The notes: generated from the sequence alone by a model not told the origin. Shown: positions 1-6,967, numbered from the stretch's first letter. The stretch is 7,552 bases of DNA from an uncultured Acetobacteraceae bacterium (GCA_937874445.1 CALNAL010000016.1:1-7552); one strand, 5' to 3'. A program made the numbers and translations.

Positions 1-117
1 GCCCACGATGCCGAGCTTCTCCGCCCCCATCGCCAGCGACACGCCCCGCACCGCCTCGCTCTCGCCGCCGGTTGCGGTGGGAAAGGCCACGGTCAGGTTT
101 TCGATTTCCGCGAGCAT
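1..117 (-). CDS. DppD/OppD-type ABC transporter ATPase, N-terminal fragment (continues past the window edge)
   Basis: Only the first 39 residues are present: ATG 117-115 opens a frame reading MLAEIENLTVAFPTA, then a Gly/Glu-rich turn and AVRGVSLAMGAEKLGIVG, which stops just short of the expected Walker A (usually GESGSGKS). This pattern of strand, turn, 'VRGVS' and 'EKLGIVG' is typical of the ATPases that energise family-5 importers, and its position after the two permease genes fits. Such proteins are often about 330 residues or, when DppD and DppF are fused, about 550; which applies here cannot be seen. No good Shine-Dalgarno precedes the ATG; the upstream sequence is the edge of the palindromic element, so translation may depend on that context. 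Confidence 0.8.
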   Translation of the reverse strand, partial: MLAEIENLTVAFPTATGGESEAVRGVSLAMGAEKLGIVG

Positions 118-283
118 CAGGCGTCGTCCCGGAAGAAAGAAAGGCGTTCCTTTTTCGGGGAAAAGGAACCGAAAAAGCTTTGTTCGTTTGGCTCCCTGCC
201 TGACCCAGGCGCGGAGCCAAACGAATGAAGTCCTTTTGCTTCTTTTCCTTCAGGAAAAGAAGACTTCCTTCCTGCCTGTGCGC
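118..283. repeat. Composite palindromic repeat element inside the operon (core 146-262)
   Basis: This gap between the DppC-type and DppD-type genes holds three adjacent hairpins. Hairpin 1 has arms GTTCCTTTT (146-154) and AAAAGGAAC (161-169). Hairpin 2 has perfect 13-bp arms TTCGTTTGGCTCC (183-195) and GGAGCCAAACGAA (213-225), with an inner stem GCCTG (198-202)/CAGGC (206-210). Hairpin 3 has perfect 10-bp arms CTTCTTTTCC (239-248) and GGAAAAGAAG (253-262). Hairpins 1 and 3 also resemble each other in inverted orientation (AAAAGGAACCGAAAAAGC against the complement of GCTTCTTTT and its flank), so the whole block is one large imperfect inverted repeat centred near 204. Purine-rich and pyrimidine-rich flanks (131-144, 264-277) may extend it. 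It is visibly richer in A and T than the genes. It looks like a REP/BIME- or MITE-like mobile repeat rather than a gene; only one copy is in the window. Confidence 0.75.
183..225. repeat. Central perfect 13-bp inverted repeat with nested inner stem
   Basis: Arms TTCGTTTGGCTCC and GGAGCCAAACGAA are exact reverse complements separated by 17 nt. The 17 nt contain GCCTG and CAGGC around an ACC loop. In RNA this would be a very stable two-tier stem. There is no U-run directly after it in the direction of transcription, so a simple intrinsic terminator is not supported. RNA stabilisation of the upstream message, partial attenuation, or a transposition substrate are all possible. Confidence 0.75.
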
Positions 284-1207
284 TCATCTCTGCTTGGGGT
301 CCAGCACGTCGCGCAGGCCGTCGCCGAGGAGGTTGAAGGCGAGCGAGGCGACGAAGATGGCAACGCCGGGGATGGTGGGCACCCACCACTGCTCCAGGAT
401 GAAGCGCCGGGCGGTGGCGATCATCGCCCCCCACTCGGGAGAGGGCGGCTGGGCGCCCATGCCGAGGAAGCCCAGGGAGGCGGCGGTCAGCACGATGGAA
501 CTCATGTCCAGCGTGACGCGCACGACCAGGCTGGGCAGGCAGAGCGGGGCGATGTGGCGGGCGACGATGCGCGCCGCCGAGGCCCCGGTCAGGCGCGTCG
601 CCGCGATGAAGTCGGTGTTGCGGAAGGTCATCGTCTCGGCGCGGGCGAGGCGGGCGTAGGGCGGCCAGGAGGTGAGCGCGATGGCGAGCACCGCGCTGGT
701 CACGCCCGGCTTGATGGCCGCGACGAAGGCCAGCGCCAGGATCAGGCGGGGGAAGGCCAGGAAGACGTCGGTGACGCGCATCAGGATGCGGTCCACCACG
801 CCGCCGAGGTAGCCGGCCAGGCAGCCGATGGCCAGGCCGATGGGGGCCACCAGCACCACCACCGCCACCACCATGCCCAGCGTGACGCGTCCGCCGTAGA
901 GCAGGCGCGACAGCACGTCGCGGCCGAGTTCGTCGGTGCCCAGCCAGTGCGCCGCCGAGGGCGCCTGCAAGCGGCTGGCCAGCGACTGGATCGAGGGGTC
1001 GTAGGGCGCGAGCACCGGGGCGAGGAGCGAGAGCGCCACCAGCAGGACGGCGACGATCAGCCCGCCCATCGCCAGCGGGTTCTGCGTGAAGGCCATCCAC
1101 AGCCGGTAGCGCCGCCCCCAGGCCGCCTGCGCGCGCGAGGCGGGGGTGTCGGTCAGCAGCCAGTCGTGCCAGCTCTCCGGGCGGGTGTTGTCGAAGATCT
1201 CGCTCAT
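284..1207 (-). CDS. DppC/OppC-type ABC transporter permease
   Basis: Second inner-membrane permease of the peptide-type importer, 307 residues. It has a cytoplasmic N-terminal arm of about 45 residues, a first helix (about 46-68, OppC_N type) ending in APYDP, and then HWLGTDELGRDVLSRLLYG at 87-105, the classic DppC signature. After AGYLGGVVDRILMRVTDVFLAFP (residues 131-153), the EAA-like loop is FIAATRLTGASAARIVARHI (200-219). The C-terminal part has LGFLGMGAQPPSPEWG (245-260) and ends NLLGDGLRDVLDPK. All signature elements are intact. The start ATG 1207 lies one base after the DppB-type stop (TGA, 1211-1209), so the two subunits are probably made by coupled translation in equal amounts. The downstream ATPase gene, by contrast, is 166 nt away, with a palindromic element between. 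Confidence 0.94.
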   Translation of the reverse strand: MSEIFDNTRPESWHDWLLTDTPASRAQAAWGRRYRLWMAFTQNPLAMGGLIVAVLLVALSLLAPVLAPYDPSIQSLASRLQAPSAAHWLGTDELGRDVLSRLLYGGRVTLGMVVAVVVLVAPIGLAIGCLAGYLGGVVDRILMRVTDVFLAFPRLILALAFVAAIKPGVTSAVLAIALTSWPPYARLARAETMTFRNTDFIAATRLTGASAARIVARHIAPLCLPSLVVRVTLDMSSIVLTAASLGFLGMGAQPPSPEWGAMIATARRFILEQWWVPTIPGVAIFVASLAFNLLGDGLRDVLDPKQR

Positions 1208-1208
1208 C

Positions 1209-2222
1209 TCACCGCACCCTGGGGTCCAGCAGCCGGTAGCAGAGGTCGGCGAACAGATTGAAGGCCAGATAGGTCAGCCCCACCACCAGGGTGGCGCCGA
1301 GCACCGCGTTCATGTCGGCGTTGAGCAGCGAGACGGTGAGGTACTGCCCCAGCCCCGGCCAGGAGAACACCGTCTCGGTGACCACCGCCCCCTCCAGCAG
1401 CCCGGCATAGGTCAGCGCCAGCACCGTGATGAGGCGCACCGCGATGTTGCCGAAGGCGTGGCGCCAGATGATGCGCATCGCCGACAGCCCCTTGGCGCGG
1501 GCGGTGACGATGAACTCGCCCGACAGCGCGTCCAGCATGAAGGCGCGCGTCATGCGGGCGATGTAGGCCATGGAGAACCACGCCAGCACCCCGGCGGGCT
1601 GGGCGAGATGGGCCAGCGCGTCCCGCAGCGCGTCCCAGTCGCCGGCGAGCACGCAGTCGATGGTGAGCACGTTGGTGATGGCGGGGATGGTGTCGTCGAA
1701 GAGGATGCCCTGTCGCCCCGGCCCCGGCGCGATGCCCAGCGTGGCGTAGAAGAACAGCAGCGAAAGCAGCGCTAGCACGAAGGTGGGAATGGAGTGGCCC
1801 GAGAGGCAGATCACCCGCACCACGTGGTCGGTACGGGTGCCCTGGCGCACCGCCGCCAGCACCCCCAGCGGCACGCCGATGAGGGTGGCGACGATGATCG
1901 CCACCGTCGCCAGCTCCATCGTGGCGGGGAAGAAGCGGGCGATGTCCTGCGTGACCGGATGCGAGGTCATCACCGAGCGGCCGAGGTCGCCCTGGGCAAG
2001 CTTCTCCAGATAGATGCCGAACTGCACCACGAGGGGCTTGTCGAGCCCCATCTCCAGGCGGGTCTGCTCGACCACTTCCTGGGTGGCGCGATCGCCGACG
2101 ATCGCCAGCACCGGATCGGTCGGCATCACCCGCCCGATCAGGAAGGTGACGAGCACCAGCCCGAACAATGTGACGGGCACGCTGGCGAGCGTGGCCGCCA
2201 GCGTGCGAAAGCGACGCAACAC
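1209..2222 (-). CDS. DppB/OppB-type ABC transporter permease
   Basis: Inner-membrane permease, 337 residues, expected to pair with the DppC-type subunit to form the channel for family-5 ligands. It begins with a short cytoplasmic stretch and a transmembrane helix (about 12-30) leading to MPTDP, typical of DppB. Next come the periplasmic loop with MGLDKPLVVQFGIYL (58-72) and GDLGRS (78-83), then the membrane core from about 100. The EAA-like loop is EFIVTARAKGLSAMRIIWRH (236-255), followed by ETVFSWPGLGQ (283-293) and the C-terminal LLDPRVR, all hallmarks of the family. The region between about 165 and 210 is longer than in E. coli DppB and contains LAGDWDALRDALAHL, as in a subgroup I recall. 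I chose GTG 2222 because it follows the binding-protein stop by 10 nt; the frame is open to 2321, but an upstream ATG at 2273 would overlap that gene by about 40 nt. A TTG at 2219 is another option. Confidence 0.9.
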   Translation of the reverse strand: MLRRFRTLAATLASVPVTLFGLVLVTFLIGRVMPTDPVLAIVGDRATQEVVEQTRLEMGLDKPLVVQFGIYLEKLAQGDLGRSVMTSHPVTQDIARFFPATMELATVAIIVATLIGVPLGVLAAVRQGTRTDHVVRVICLSGHSIPTFVLALLSLLFFYATLGIAPGPGRQGILFDDTIPAITNVLTIDCVLAGDWDALRDALAHLAQPAGVLAWFSMAYIARMTRAFMLDALSGEFIVTARAKGLSAMRIIWRHAFGNIAVRLITVLALTYAGLLEGAVVTETVFSWPGLGQYLTVSLLNADMNAVLGATLVVGLTYLAFNLFADLCYRLLDPRVR

Positions 2223-2232
2223 CCCGGAACTC

Positions 2233-3825
2233 TTAGGCTGACTTGGCGGCGTGGATATAGTTGATGCGCGCATAGAGCGGGGCGATCTCGAAGCCCGAGA
2301 CCACCTTGCGGATGGCGGCATACTGCTTGGTCTGCAACATCATCGCGAAGGGGCTGCGCTGCTGGGCATCCTTCTGGATCGACTCGTATTCGGCCATGCG
2401 CTTGGCCGGATCGAGCTCGCGGGCCGCGGCGAGGGTGCGGTCGGAGAGGTCGGTGTCCTGCCAGGAGGCGCGCCAGGCGAGGGTGCGGTTGTTGGCCTTC
2501 TCGGTGTTGTCGGGGTTGACGTTGAAGGCCTCGGCGTTGGTATGCGGGTCGAAGTAGTCGGGGCCCCAGCCGAGCAGCGCCAGCTGATGCTGGCGGGCGC
2601 GGGTGCGGGTGAACACCTGGCGGCTCTCCCCGGCCACCAGGCTCACCTTGATGCCCACATCGGCGAGGTTGGCCTGGATGGCCTGGGCGATGTCGGCGTT
2701 GGGCTGGATGGAGGCGTGGTCGAGCGTCACCTCGAAGCCGTCGGCCAGCCCGGCCTGCGCCAGCAGCGCCTTGGCCTTGGCCACGTCGCGCTTGAAGGGG
2801 CGGTTGTTGAGCGCGCCGGGGAAGCCCTCGGGCAGGAAGCTCTGGTGGACGATGTGGGTGTAGGGCGTGATGTGCTGCTGGATGCCGTCGTAGTCGATCG
2901 CCCACTTGATGGCCTGGCGCACCTCGGGCTTGGCCAGCTCCGGCTTGGCGACATTCATCCCCACGTACACCAGGTTGCCCTGGGGCGCGGTGGACAGGCG
3001 CAGCTTGGCATCCTTCTCCGCCGTGCGCAGCTGCTCGGCGGTGAGGTCGCGGGCGATGTCGATGTCGCCCTTCTGCAGCTCCAGCAGCTGGGCCGAGGGG
3101 TCGGAGATGTGCTTGAGGATGACGCGCCTGGTCTTGGCCTTGATCAGCGCGTTGGGATTGGCCGTCAGCATCACCGATTCGGAGGCCTTCCAGCTCTGCA
3201 GCGCGAAGGCGTTGGACCCGGCGGAATGGGTCTTCATCCACAGGTTGCCGAGGTCGTCGCCCTCGACGTGGGCCATCACCTCGGCGCGGTCCACCACCGA
3301 GCCGACGTCGGCGGTGAGGCAATAGAGCACCAGGGTGGGGGCCACCTGCTTGGACACCTTGACCACCAGGGTGTGCGGGTCGGTGGCGGCGATGGCGGAC
3401 TCGACGTTGTCCTTGGTGAAGCCGAACTGGCTCAGGATGAAGGCCGGCCCCTTGTTGAGCTTGATCACCCGCTGCAGCGAGAAGGCGGCATCATCGGCCG
3501 TGACGGGCCGGCCGGAGGCGAACTTGGCATCGCCGCGGAGATGAAAGGTGAAGGTCGTGCCATCGGAGGAGATGTCCCACTTCTCGGCCAGCAGCCCCCT
3601 GAGCTTGTTGGGGTTGGCGGGATCGGGCTCGACGAGCTGATCGTAGATGTTGCTCAGCACCTCGCGGCCGATGACCTCGAAGCACTCGGCCGGGTCGAGG
3701 CTGATGAGCCCGTCGAGCTGCTGGCCCACCACGAGAACCTCGCGGGGCGTGGCGGCGAACGCGGGAAGAGCGGGAAGGACGGCGGCAGCGGCCGAGGCGG
3801 CCAGCAGTTCGCGGCGGGACAGCAT
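2233..3825 (-). CDS. ABC transporter substrate-binding protein, family 5 (peptide/nickel/oligopeptide type), Tat-like signal
   Basis: Periplasmic binding protein, 530 residues, a normal length for the family, that would deliver ligand to the DppB/DppC-type permeases encoded just downstream. The N-terminus has SRRELLAAS at residues 2-10, a twin-arginine-like motif (Leu in place of the usual Phe), then an Ala/Leu-rich stretch and a likely cleavage after AFA at residue 24. The family-5 (SBP_bac_5, PF00496) signature is clear at about 80-112: AEKWDISSDGTTFTFHLR, then AKFASGRPVTADD. Further family features are the QAIKWAIDYD segment near 304 and GWGPDYFDPHTN at 419-430, close to the hinge and ligand pocket in known members. 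There is no lipobox Cys near the N-terminus, so it should be soluble. The family binds di- and oligopeptides, nickel chelates, glutathione, opines and other ligands; the sequence does not decide among these. The stop TAA lies 10 nt before the DppB-type start. Confidence 0.93.
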   Translation of the reverse strand: MLSRRELLAASAAAAVLPALPAFAATPREVLVVGQQLDGLISLDPAECFEVIGREVLSNIYDQLVEPDPANPNKLRGLLAEKWDISSDGTTFTFHLRGDAKFASGRPVTADDAAFSLQRVIKLNKGPAFILSQFGFTKDNVESAIAATDPHTLVVKVSKQVAPTLVLYCLTADVGSVVDRAEVMAHVEGDDLGNLWMKTHSAGSNAFALQSWKASESVMLTANPNALIKAKTRRVILKHISDPSAQLLELQKGDIDIARDLTAEQLRTAEKDAKLRLSTAPQGNLVYVGMNVAKPELAKPEVRQAIKWAIDYDGIQQHITPYTHIVHQSFLPEGFPGALNNRPFKRDVAKAKALLAQAGLADGFEVTLDHASIQPNADIAQAIQANLADVGIKVSLVAGESRQVFTRTRARQHQLALLGWGPDYFDPHTNAEAFNVNPDNTEKANNRTLAWRASWQDTDLSDRTLAAARELDPAKRMAEYESIQKDAQQRSPFAMMLQTKQYAAIRKVVSGFEIAPLYARINYIHAAKSA

Positions 3826-3912
3826 CTTGAGGACATCTCCTGTCACAGAGTCGCCCCCCTTTAATCACGCCCGGCGTGAGTGTGAAAGGGCGACGCGACG
3901 AGGCCCCCCCCC
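3826..3912 (-). promoter_or_regulatory. Gap between the two transporter modules with palindrome and G10 tract
   Basis: On the minus strand the ATPase stop is followed at once by a G10 homopolymer (3913-3904, its first G being part of TAG). Next comes an inverted repeat: TCACGCC (3865-3871) and GGCGTGA (3873-3879), seven perfect pairs around one base. It is flanked by CCCTTT (3857-3862) and AAAGGG (3885-3890), which can pair outside it. No U-run follows, so it does not look like a classical rho-independent terminator. It could be an operator for a dimeric regulator, an RNA stem that adjusts the ratio of the two modules, or a processing site. The Shine-Dalgarno of the next gene is inside the gap. 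I see no clear promoter. Confidence 0.45.
3837..3841 (-). promoter_or_regulatory. Ribosome binding site of the substrate-binding protein
   Basis: AGGAG on the minus strand with an 11-nt spacer to ATG 3825, slightly long but the best match in the gap. It supports ATG 3825 over the in-frame GTG at 3846, which would lie upstream of the site and add seven residues before the signal peptide. Confidence 0.55.
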
Positions 3913-5229
3913 CTAGCCGGCGCCCTCGATGTCCTCCAGGTCGAACTGCTGGGCCTCCTCGTCGAAGCTGAACACCTCGGCGTAGCGCCCCCAGCCGATC
4001 GCCGCGAGCAGCGTCTCCTCGGCATAGTCGGGCGACATGTGGTCCTCCAGCTCCTCGCGGAAGCGCAAGGCCGAGGCCCGGTGGTTCCACCGCTCGTCGA
4101 GCGTGCGCCGGATCGCCGGGATCAGCTTGACATGCGCGCGCAGGGCATCGGCGAAGAGCCGCTTGCGCTCGTCGGTATCGGCCTCGACGAAGCGCCGGCC
4201 GGTCTCGGTGAGGCGGATGTCGCCCTCCTCCAGCTCGGCAAAGCGCAGCAGCGCCAGGGTCTCGCCGAGGGGGAGCAGCTCGTCGGCCTCCAGCTGCAGG
4301 GCCGCGGCCAGCGGGGGCAGGTCGGCACGGCCGTTGTAGGGAGGGGCGGCCATGGTTTCCATCAGGCCGGCCAGCAGGTTGGTGGAGACGTTGTGCAGCG
4401 GCTGCGTGAAGGGCACGTCGGCCGGCGCCACCGGCAGGGTCGGCCGGGTCAGCGAGCGGCTGGTCATCACCTCGTAGATGTCGTCCACCAGCTCACGGAA
4501 GGCCGGGTCCATGCGGTTGCGCGGGTAGGGAAAGGGAACCGCGATCTCCTGCTGCACCCGCCCCGGAGAGGAGGAGAACACCAGGATGCGGTCGCACATC
4601 AGCACCGCCTCCTCGATGTTGTGCGTGACCATCAGGATCGACTTGATGGGCAGCTTGTGCTCGATCCACAAATCGATCAGGTCGGTGCGCAGGGTCTCGG
4701 CGGTCAGCACGTCGAGCGCCGAGAAGGGCTCGTCCATCAGCAGCAGGTCGGGGTGGACCACCAGGGCGCGGGCCAGGCCGACGCGCTGGCGCATGCCGCC
4801 CGAAAGCTCCTTGGGATAGGCCGAATCGTAGCCGCCGAGGCCGATCAGGTCGATCACGTCCTCGCTCAGCTCCTCGCGCTCGGCGCGGCCCATGCCCATC
4901 GCCTCCAGCCCGATCTCGACGTTCTCCTGCACCGTCAGCCACGGGAAGAGGGCAAAGCTCTGGAACACCATCGCCACCCCCGGCGCCGGGCCGGCGAGCG
5001 GCCGGCCGCGCCAGGTGACCTCCCCCGCCGTCGGCCGCAGCAGCCCCGAGACGATGCGCAGCAGCGTGGACTTGCCCGAGCCGGAACGGCCCAGGAGGGC
5101 GACGATCTCCCCCTCCTGGAGGGTCAGGTCGACGTCGTCGAGCACCACCACGTCGGCGTTGCTGTCCTTGTGGTAGGCCTGCCGGCAGCCGGCCACGCGC
5201 AGCAGAGGCGTGCTCACGGGAGCATCCAT
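3913..5229 (-). CDS. ABC transporter ATPase, NitT/TauT type, with C-terminal AAA-associated domain
   Basis: Cytoplasmic ATP-hydrolysing subunit, 438 residues, probably paired with the fused permease just upstream. The N-terminal nucleotide-binding domain has Walker A GRSGSGKST at 47-55, Q-loop Gln at 90 (VFQSFALFPW), signature LSGGMRQR at 142-149, Walker B LLLMDEP at 162-168, D-loop SALD at 170-173 and switch His at 203 (VTHN), so it should be active. It is much longer than the usual NitT/TauT ATPase of about 250-270 residues. The extra part, about 279-416, matches my memory of the AAA-associated C-terminal domain (PF09821): it runs from HNVSTNLLAGLMETM to AAIGWGRYAEVF with the core TGRRFVEADTDERKRLFADA. 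Its role is not established; a regulatory or sensing function is a guess. The start ATG 5229 has AGGAGG 8 nt upstream; the open frame extends to 5277 but that region overlaps the permease gene. The stop TAG borrows the first G of a G10 run. Confidence 0.93.
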   Translation of the reverse strand: MDAPVSTPLLRVAGCRQAYHKDSNADVVVLDDVDLTLQEGEIVALLGRSGSGKSTLLRIVSGLLRPTAGEVTWRGRPLAGPAPGVAMVFQSFALFPWLTVQENVEIGLEAMGMGRAEREELSEDVIDLIGLGGYDSAYPKELSGGMRQRVGLARALVVHPDLLLMDEPFSALDVLTAETLRTDLIDLWIEHKLPIKSILMVTHNIEEAVLMCDRILVFSSSPGRVQQEIAVPFPYPRNRMDPAFRELVDDIYEVMTSRSLTRPTLPVAPADVPFTQPLHNVSTNLLAGLMETMAAPPYNGRADLPPLAAALQLEADELLPLGETLALLRFAELEEGDIRLTETGRRFVEADTDERKRLFADALRAHVKLIPAIRRTLDERWNHRASALRFREELEDHMSPDYAEETLLAAIGWGRYAEVFSFDEEAQQFDLEDIEGAG

Positions 5230-5237
5230 CGCGGCGC

Positions 5238-5243
5238 CCTCCT
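5238..5243 (-). promoter_or_regulatory. Strong Shine-Dalgarno of the ATPase gene, overlapping the permease stop
   Basis: AGGAGG with an 8-nt spacer to ATG 5229. Its first A is also the last base of the permease TGA (5245-5243), so ribosomes ending on the permease are placed directly at this site. This supports translational coupling and fixes the start. Confidence 0.75.
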
Positions 5244-6967
5244 CATCCCAGATTGGCCCGGCGGCTGGCATAGGCATAGAGCGGCCGCCACAGCAGACGG
5301 TTGAACACCACGACGTAGAGCGACATCACCACCACGCCGAGCACGATCCTGTGGAAATCCCCGGCATCGGTGGCCTGGGCGATGTAGGCCCCGAGGCCAT
5401 GGGCCACCAGGTGCGTGTCGCCCCAGGAGGCGACCTCGGCGACGATGGCGGCGTTCCACGAGCCCCCCGAGGCGGCGATCGCCCCCGTCACCAGATGGGG
5501 GAGCACGCCCGGCAGGATCACCCGCCGCCACCAGTGGATGCCGCGCACATGGAAGTTCTCGGCCGCCTCGCGCAAGTCGCCGGGGAAGGCCGCGGCGCCG
5601 GCGATGACGTTGAAGAGGATGTACCACTGCGTGCCCAGCACCATCAGCGGCGAGAGGAAGACATCCACGTCGAGATGGAAGGTGACGATCGCCAGCACGA
5701 AGGGCGGAAAGAGCAGGTTGGCGGGGAAGGCCGCCAGGAACTGCACCAGCGGCTGCACCCGCCGCGCCCAGGCCGGACGCAGCCCCAGCCAGACGCCGAT
5801 GGGCACCCACACCAGCGTGGCCAGCACGATCATCACCACCACCCGCACCATGGTGATGGCTCCCAGCCCCACCGCGGCGCCGACGTCGGTCCAGGACAGT
5901 TCGAGGGCGACGAAGCCGGCCACCTTGCGCAGCAGCAGCACCACCGCCACGCCCACCGCCAGCGCGAACACCGCATCGCCCGCCCGCGCGTGGCGGACGC
6001 GGCGGATGGCATAGCCGGCCGGCCGGCCCAGGCGCAGCCCGGTGAACACGCCGAAGAAACGCTGCACCGCCTCCCCCGCCTCGCGCAGCACGGAGGTGCG
6101 CCGCAGCATGGCCAGCAGCCACGGGTCCTCGGCGGTGGCGCCGGGCACCATCTCGAAGCGGAAGCGCGCCGACCACGCCACCAGCGGGCGGAACAGCACC
6201 TGGTCGTAGGCGAGGATGACCAGCAGCATGGCGAAGATCGCCCAGAACACCGCGCCGATGTTCCGCTCCGCCAGCGCCGCCGCCACGTAGGAGCCGATGC
6301 CCGGCAGCTGCCAGGTGTTGTCGCCGAGCGTGATCGCCTCGGAGGCCACCACGAAGAACCAGCCCCCCGACATCGAGATCATGGTGTTCCACACCAGCCC
6401 CGGCATGGCGAAGGGCACCTCCAGCCGCCAGAAGCGCTGCCAGGAGGTCAGGCGGAACAGCCGGGTCGCCTCGTCGAGGTCGGTGGGGACCATGGTCAGC
6501 GACTGGTAGAAGCTGAAGGCCATGTTCCACGCCTGGCTGGTGAAGATGGCGAAGATCGCCGCCAGCTCCAGCCCCAGCACCCGGCCGGGAAAGAGGCTCA
6601 TGAAAAAGGCGATGGTGAAGGAGAGAAACCCCAGGATCGGCACCGACTGCAGGATGTCGAGCACCGGGATCATGATCAGTCCGGCGCGGCGGCTCTTGGC
6701 GGCGAGCGGGGCGTAGGTGAAGGTGAACAGCAGCGAGCAGGCCATCGCCGCGAACATGCGCAGCGTGGTGCGCAGCGCGTATTCGGGCAGGCGGCGCGGG
6801 GAAAGATCGATGGGCGCGACCTGCAGGGCGTCGATGGGCACCAGCGTGCCCCGGGCGGCCATCGCCATGCCCACCAGCACGCCCACCACGCAGCACAACG
6901 CCGCGATATCCCAGATATTCGGCAAGCGGCGGCCGGAGAGCACGGCCGGCTGGGTGGTGCTTCGCAT
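5243..6967 (-). CDS. Fused two-domain ABC transporter permease, NitT/TauT (nitrate/sulfonate/taurine) superfamily
   Basis: Inner-membrane component of an ABC importer, 574 residues. Two BPD-type permease domains are joined in one chain, about residues 65-265 and 335-565, so one polypeptide could replace the usual homodimer. Hydrophobic segments are evident throughout, for example around residues 20-38, 68-86, 114-126 and 333-347. Each half has an EAA-like cytoplasmic loop that would contact the ATPase: DEATRLFRLTSWQRF near residue 165 and REAAENFHVRGIHWW near 466. In both, the usual Gly of EAA-x3-G is replaced (Arg, then His). The motif SVPILGFLS near residue 108 is typical of the family. I chose ATG 6967-6965 because GGGAG lies 5 nt upstream (6977-6973); an in-frame GTG at 6979 has no Shine-Dalgarno and would add four residues. 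The ATPase gene begins 13 nt after the stop. Database names such as 'nitrate transporter' would be family-level only; the substrate is unknown. Confidence 0.9.
   Translation of the reverse strand: MRSTTQPAVLSGRRLPNIWDIAALCCVVGVLVGMAMAARGTLVPIDALQVAPIDLSPRRLPEYALRTTLRMFAAMACSLLFTFTYAPLAAKSRRAGLIMIPVLDILQSVPILGFLSFTIAFFMSLFPGRVLGLELAAIFAIFTSQAWNMAFSFYQSLTMVPTDLDEATRLFRLTSWQRFWRLEVPFAMPGLVWNTMISMSGGWFFVVASEAITLGDNTWQLPGIGSYVAAALAERNIGAVFWAIFAMLLVILAYDQVLFRPLVAWSARFRFEMVPGATAEDPWLLAMLRRTSVLREAGEAVQRFFGVFTGLRLGRPAGYAIRRVRHARAGDAVFALAVGVAVVLLLRKVAGFVALELSWTDVGAAVGLGAITMVRVVVMIVLATLVWVPIGVWLGLRPAWARRVQPLVQFLAAFPANLLFPPFVLAIVTFHLDVDVFLSPLMVLGTQWYILFNVIAGAAAFPGDLREAAENFHVRGIHWWRRVILPGVLPHLVTGAIAASGGSWNAAIVAEVASWGDTHLVAHGLGAYIAQATDAGDFHRIVLGVVVMSLYVVVFNRLLWRPLYAYASRRANLG

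Noticed and set aside
183..225. The 13-bp hairpin read as an intrinsic terminator of the DppC-type gene
   Set aside because: There is no U-run directly after the stem in the direction of transcription, and the operon continues into the ATPase gene, so I report it as part of a repeat element.
117..1100. A 327-codon minus-strand frame that runs from the DppC-type gene through the repeat
   Set aside because: It is out of frame with the intact permease and is kept open by GC bias; its tail merely translates the hairpins.
8..1261. A 417-codon plus-strand frame across the palindromic element and the DppC-type gene
   Set aside because: It is antisense to a clear permease, reads through the repeat, and has a Gly/Asp/His/Gln-rich product with no domain.
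2251..3864. Open reading frame of 537 codons on the plus strand, antisense to the binding-protein gene
   Set aside because: It mirrors the real gene in a high-GC region where antisense frames often stay open. Its product is rich in Gly, His, Asp and Val with no recognisable domain.
4039..5304. Long plus-strand frame antisense to the ATPase gene
   Set aside because: Low-complexity product rich in His, Gln, Arg and Gly, no family motif, while the opposite strand carries a complete ATPase with all motifs.
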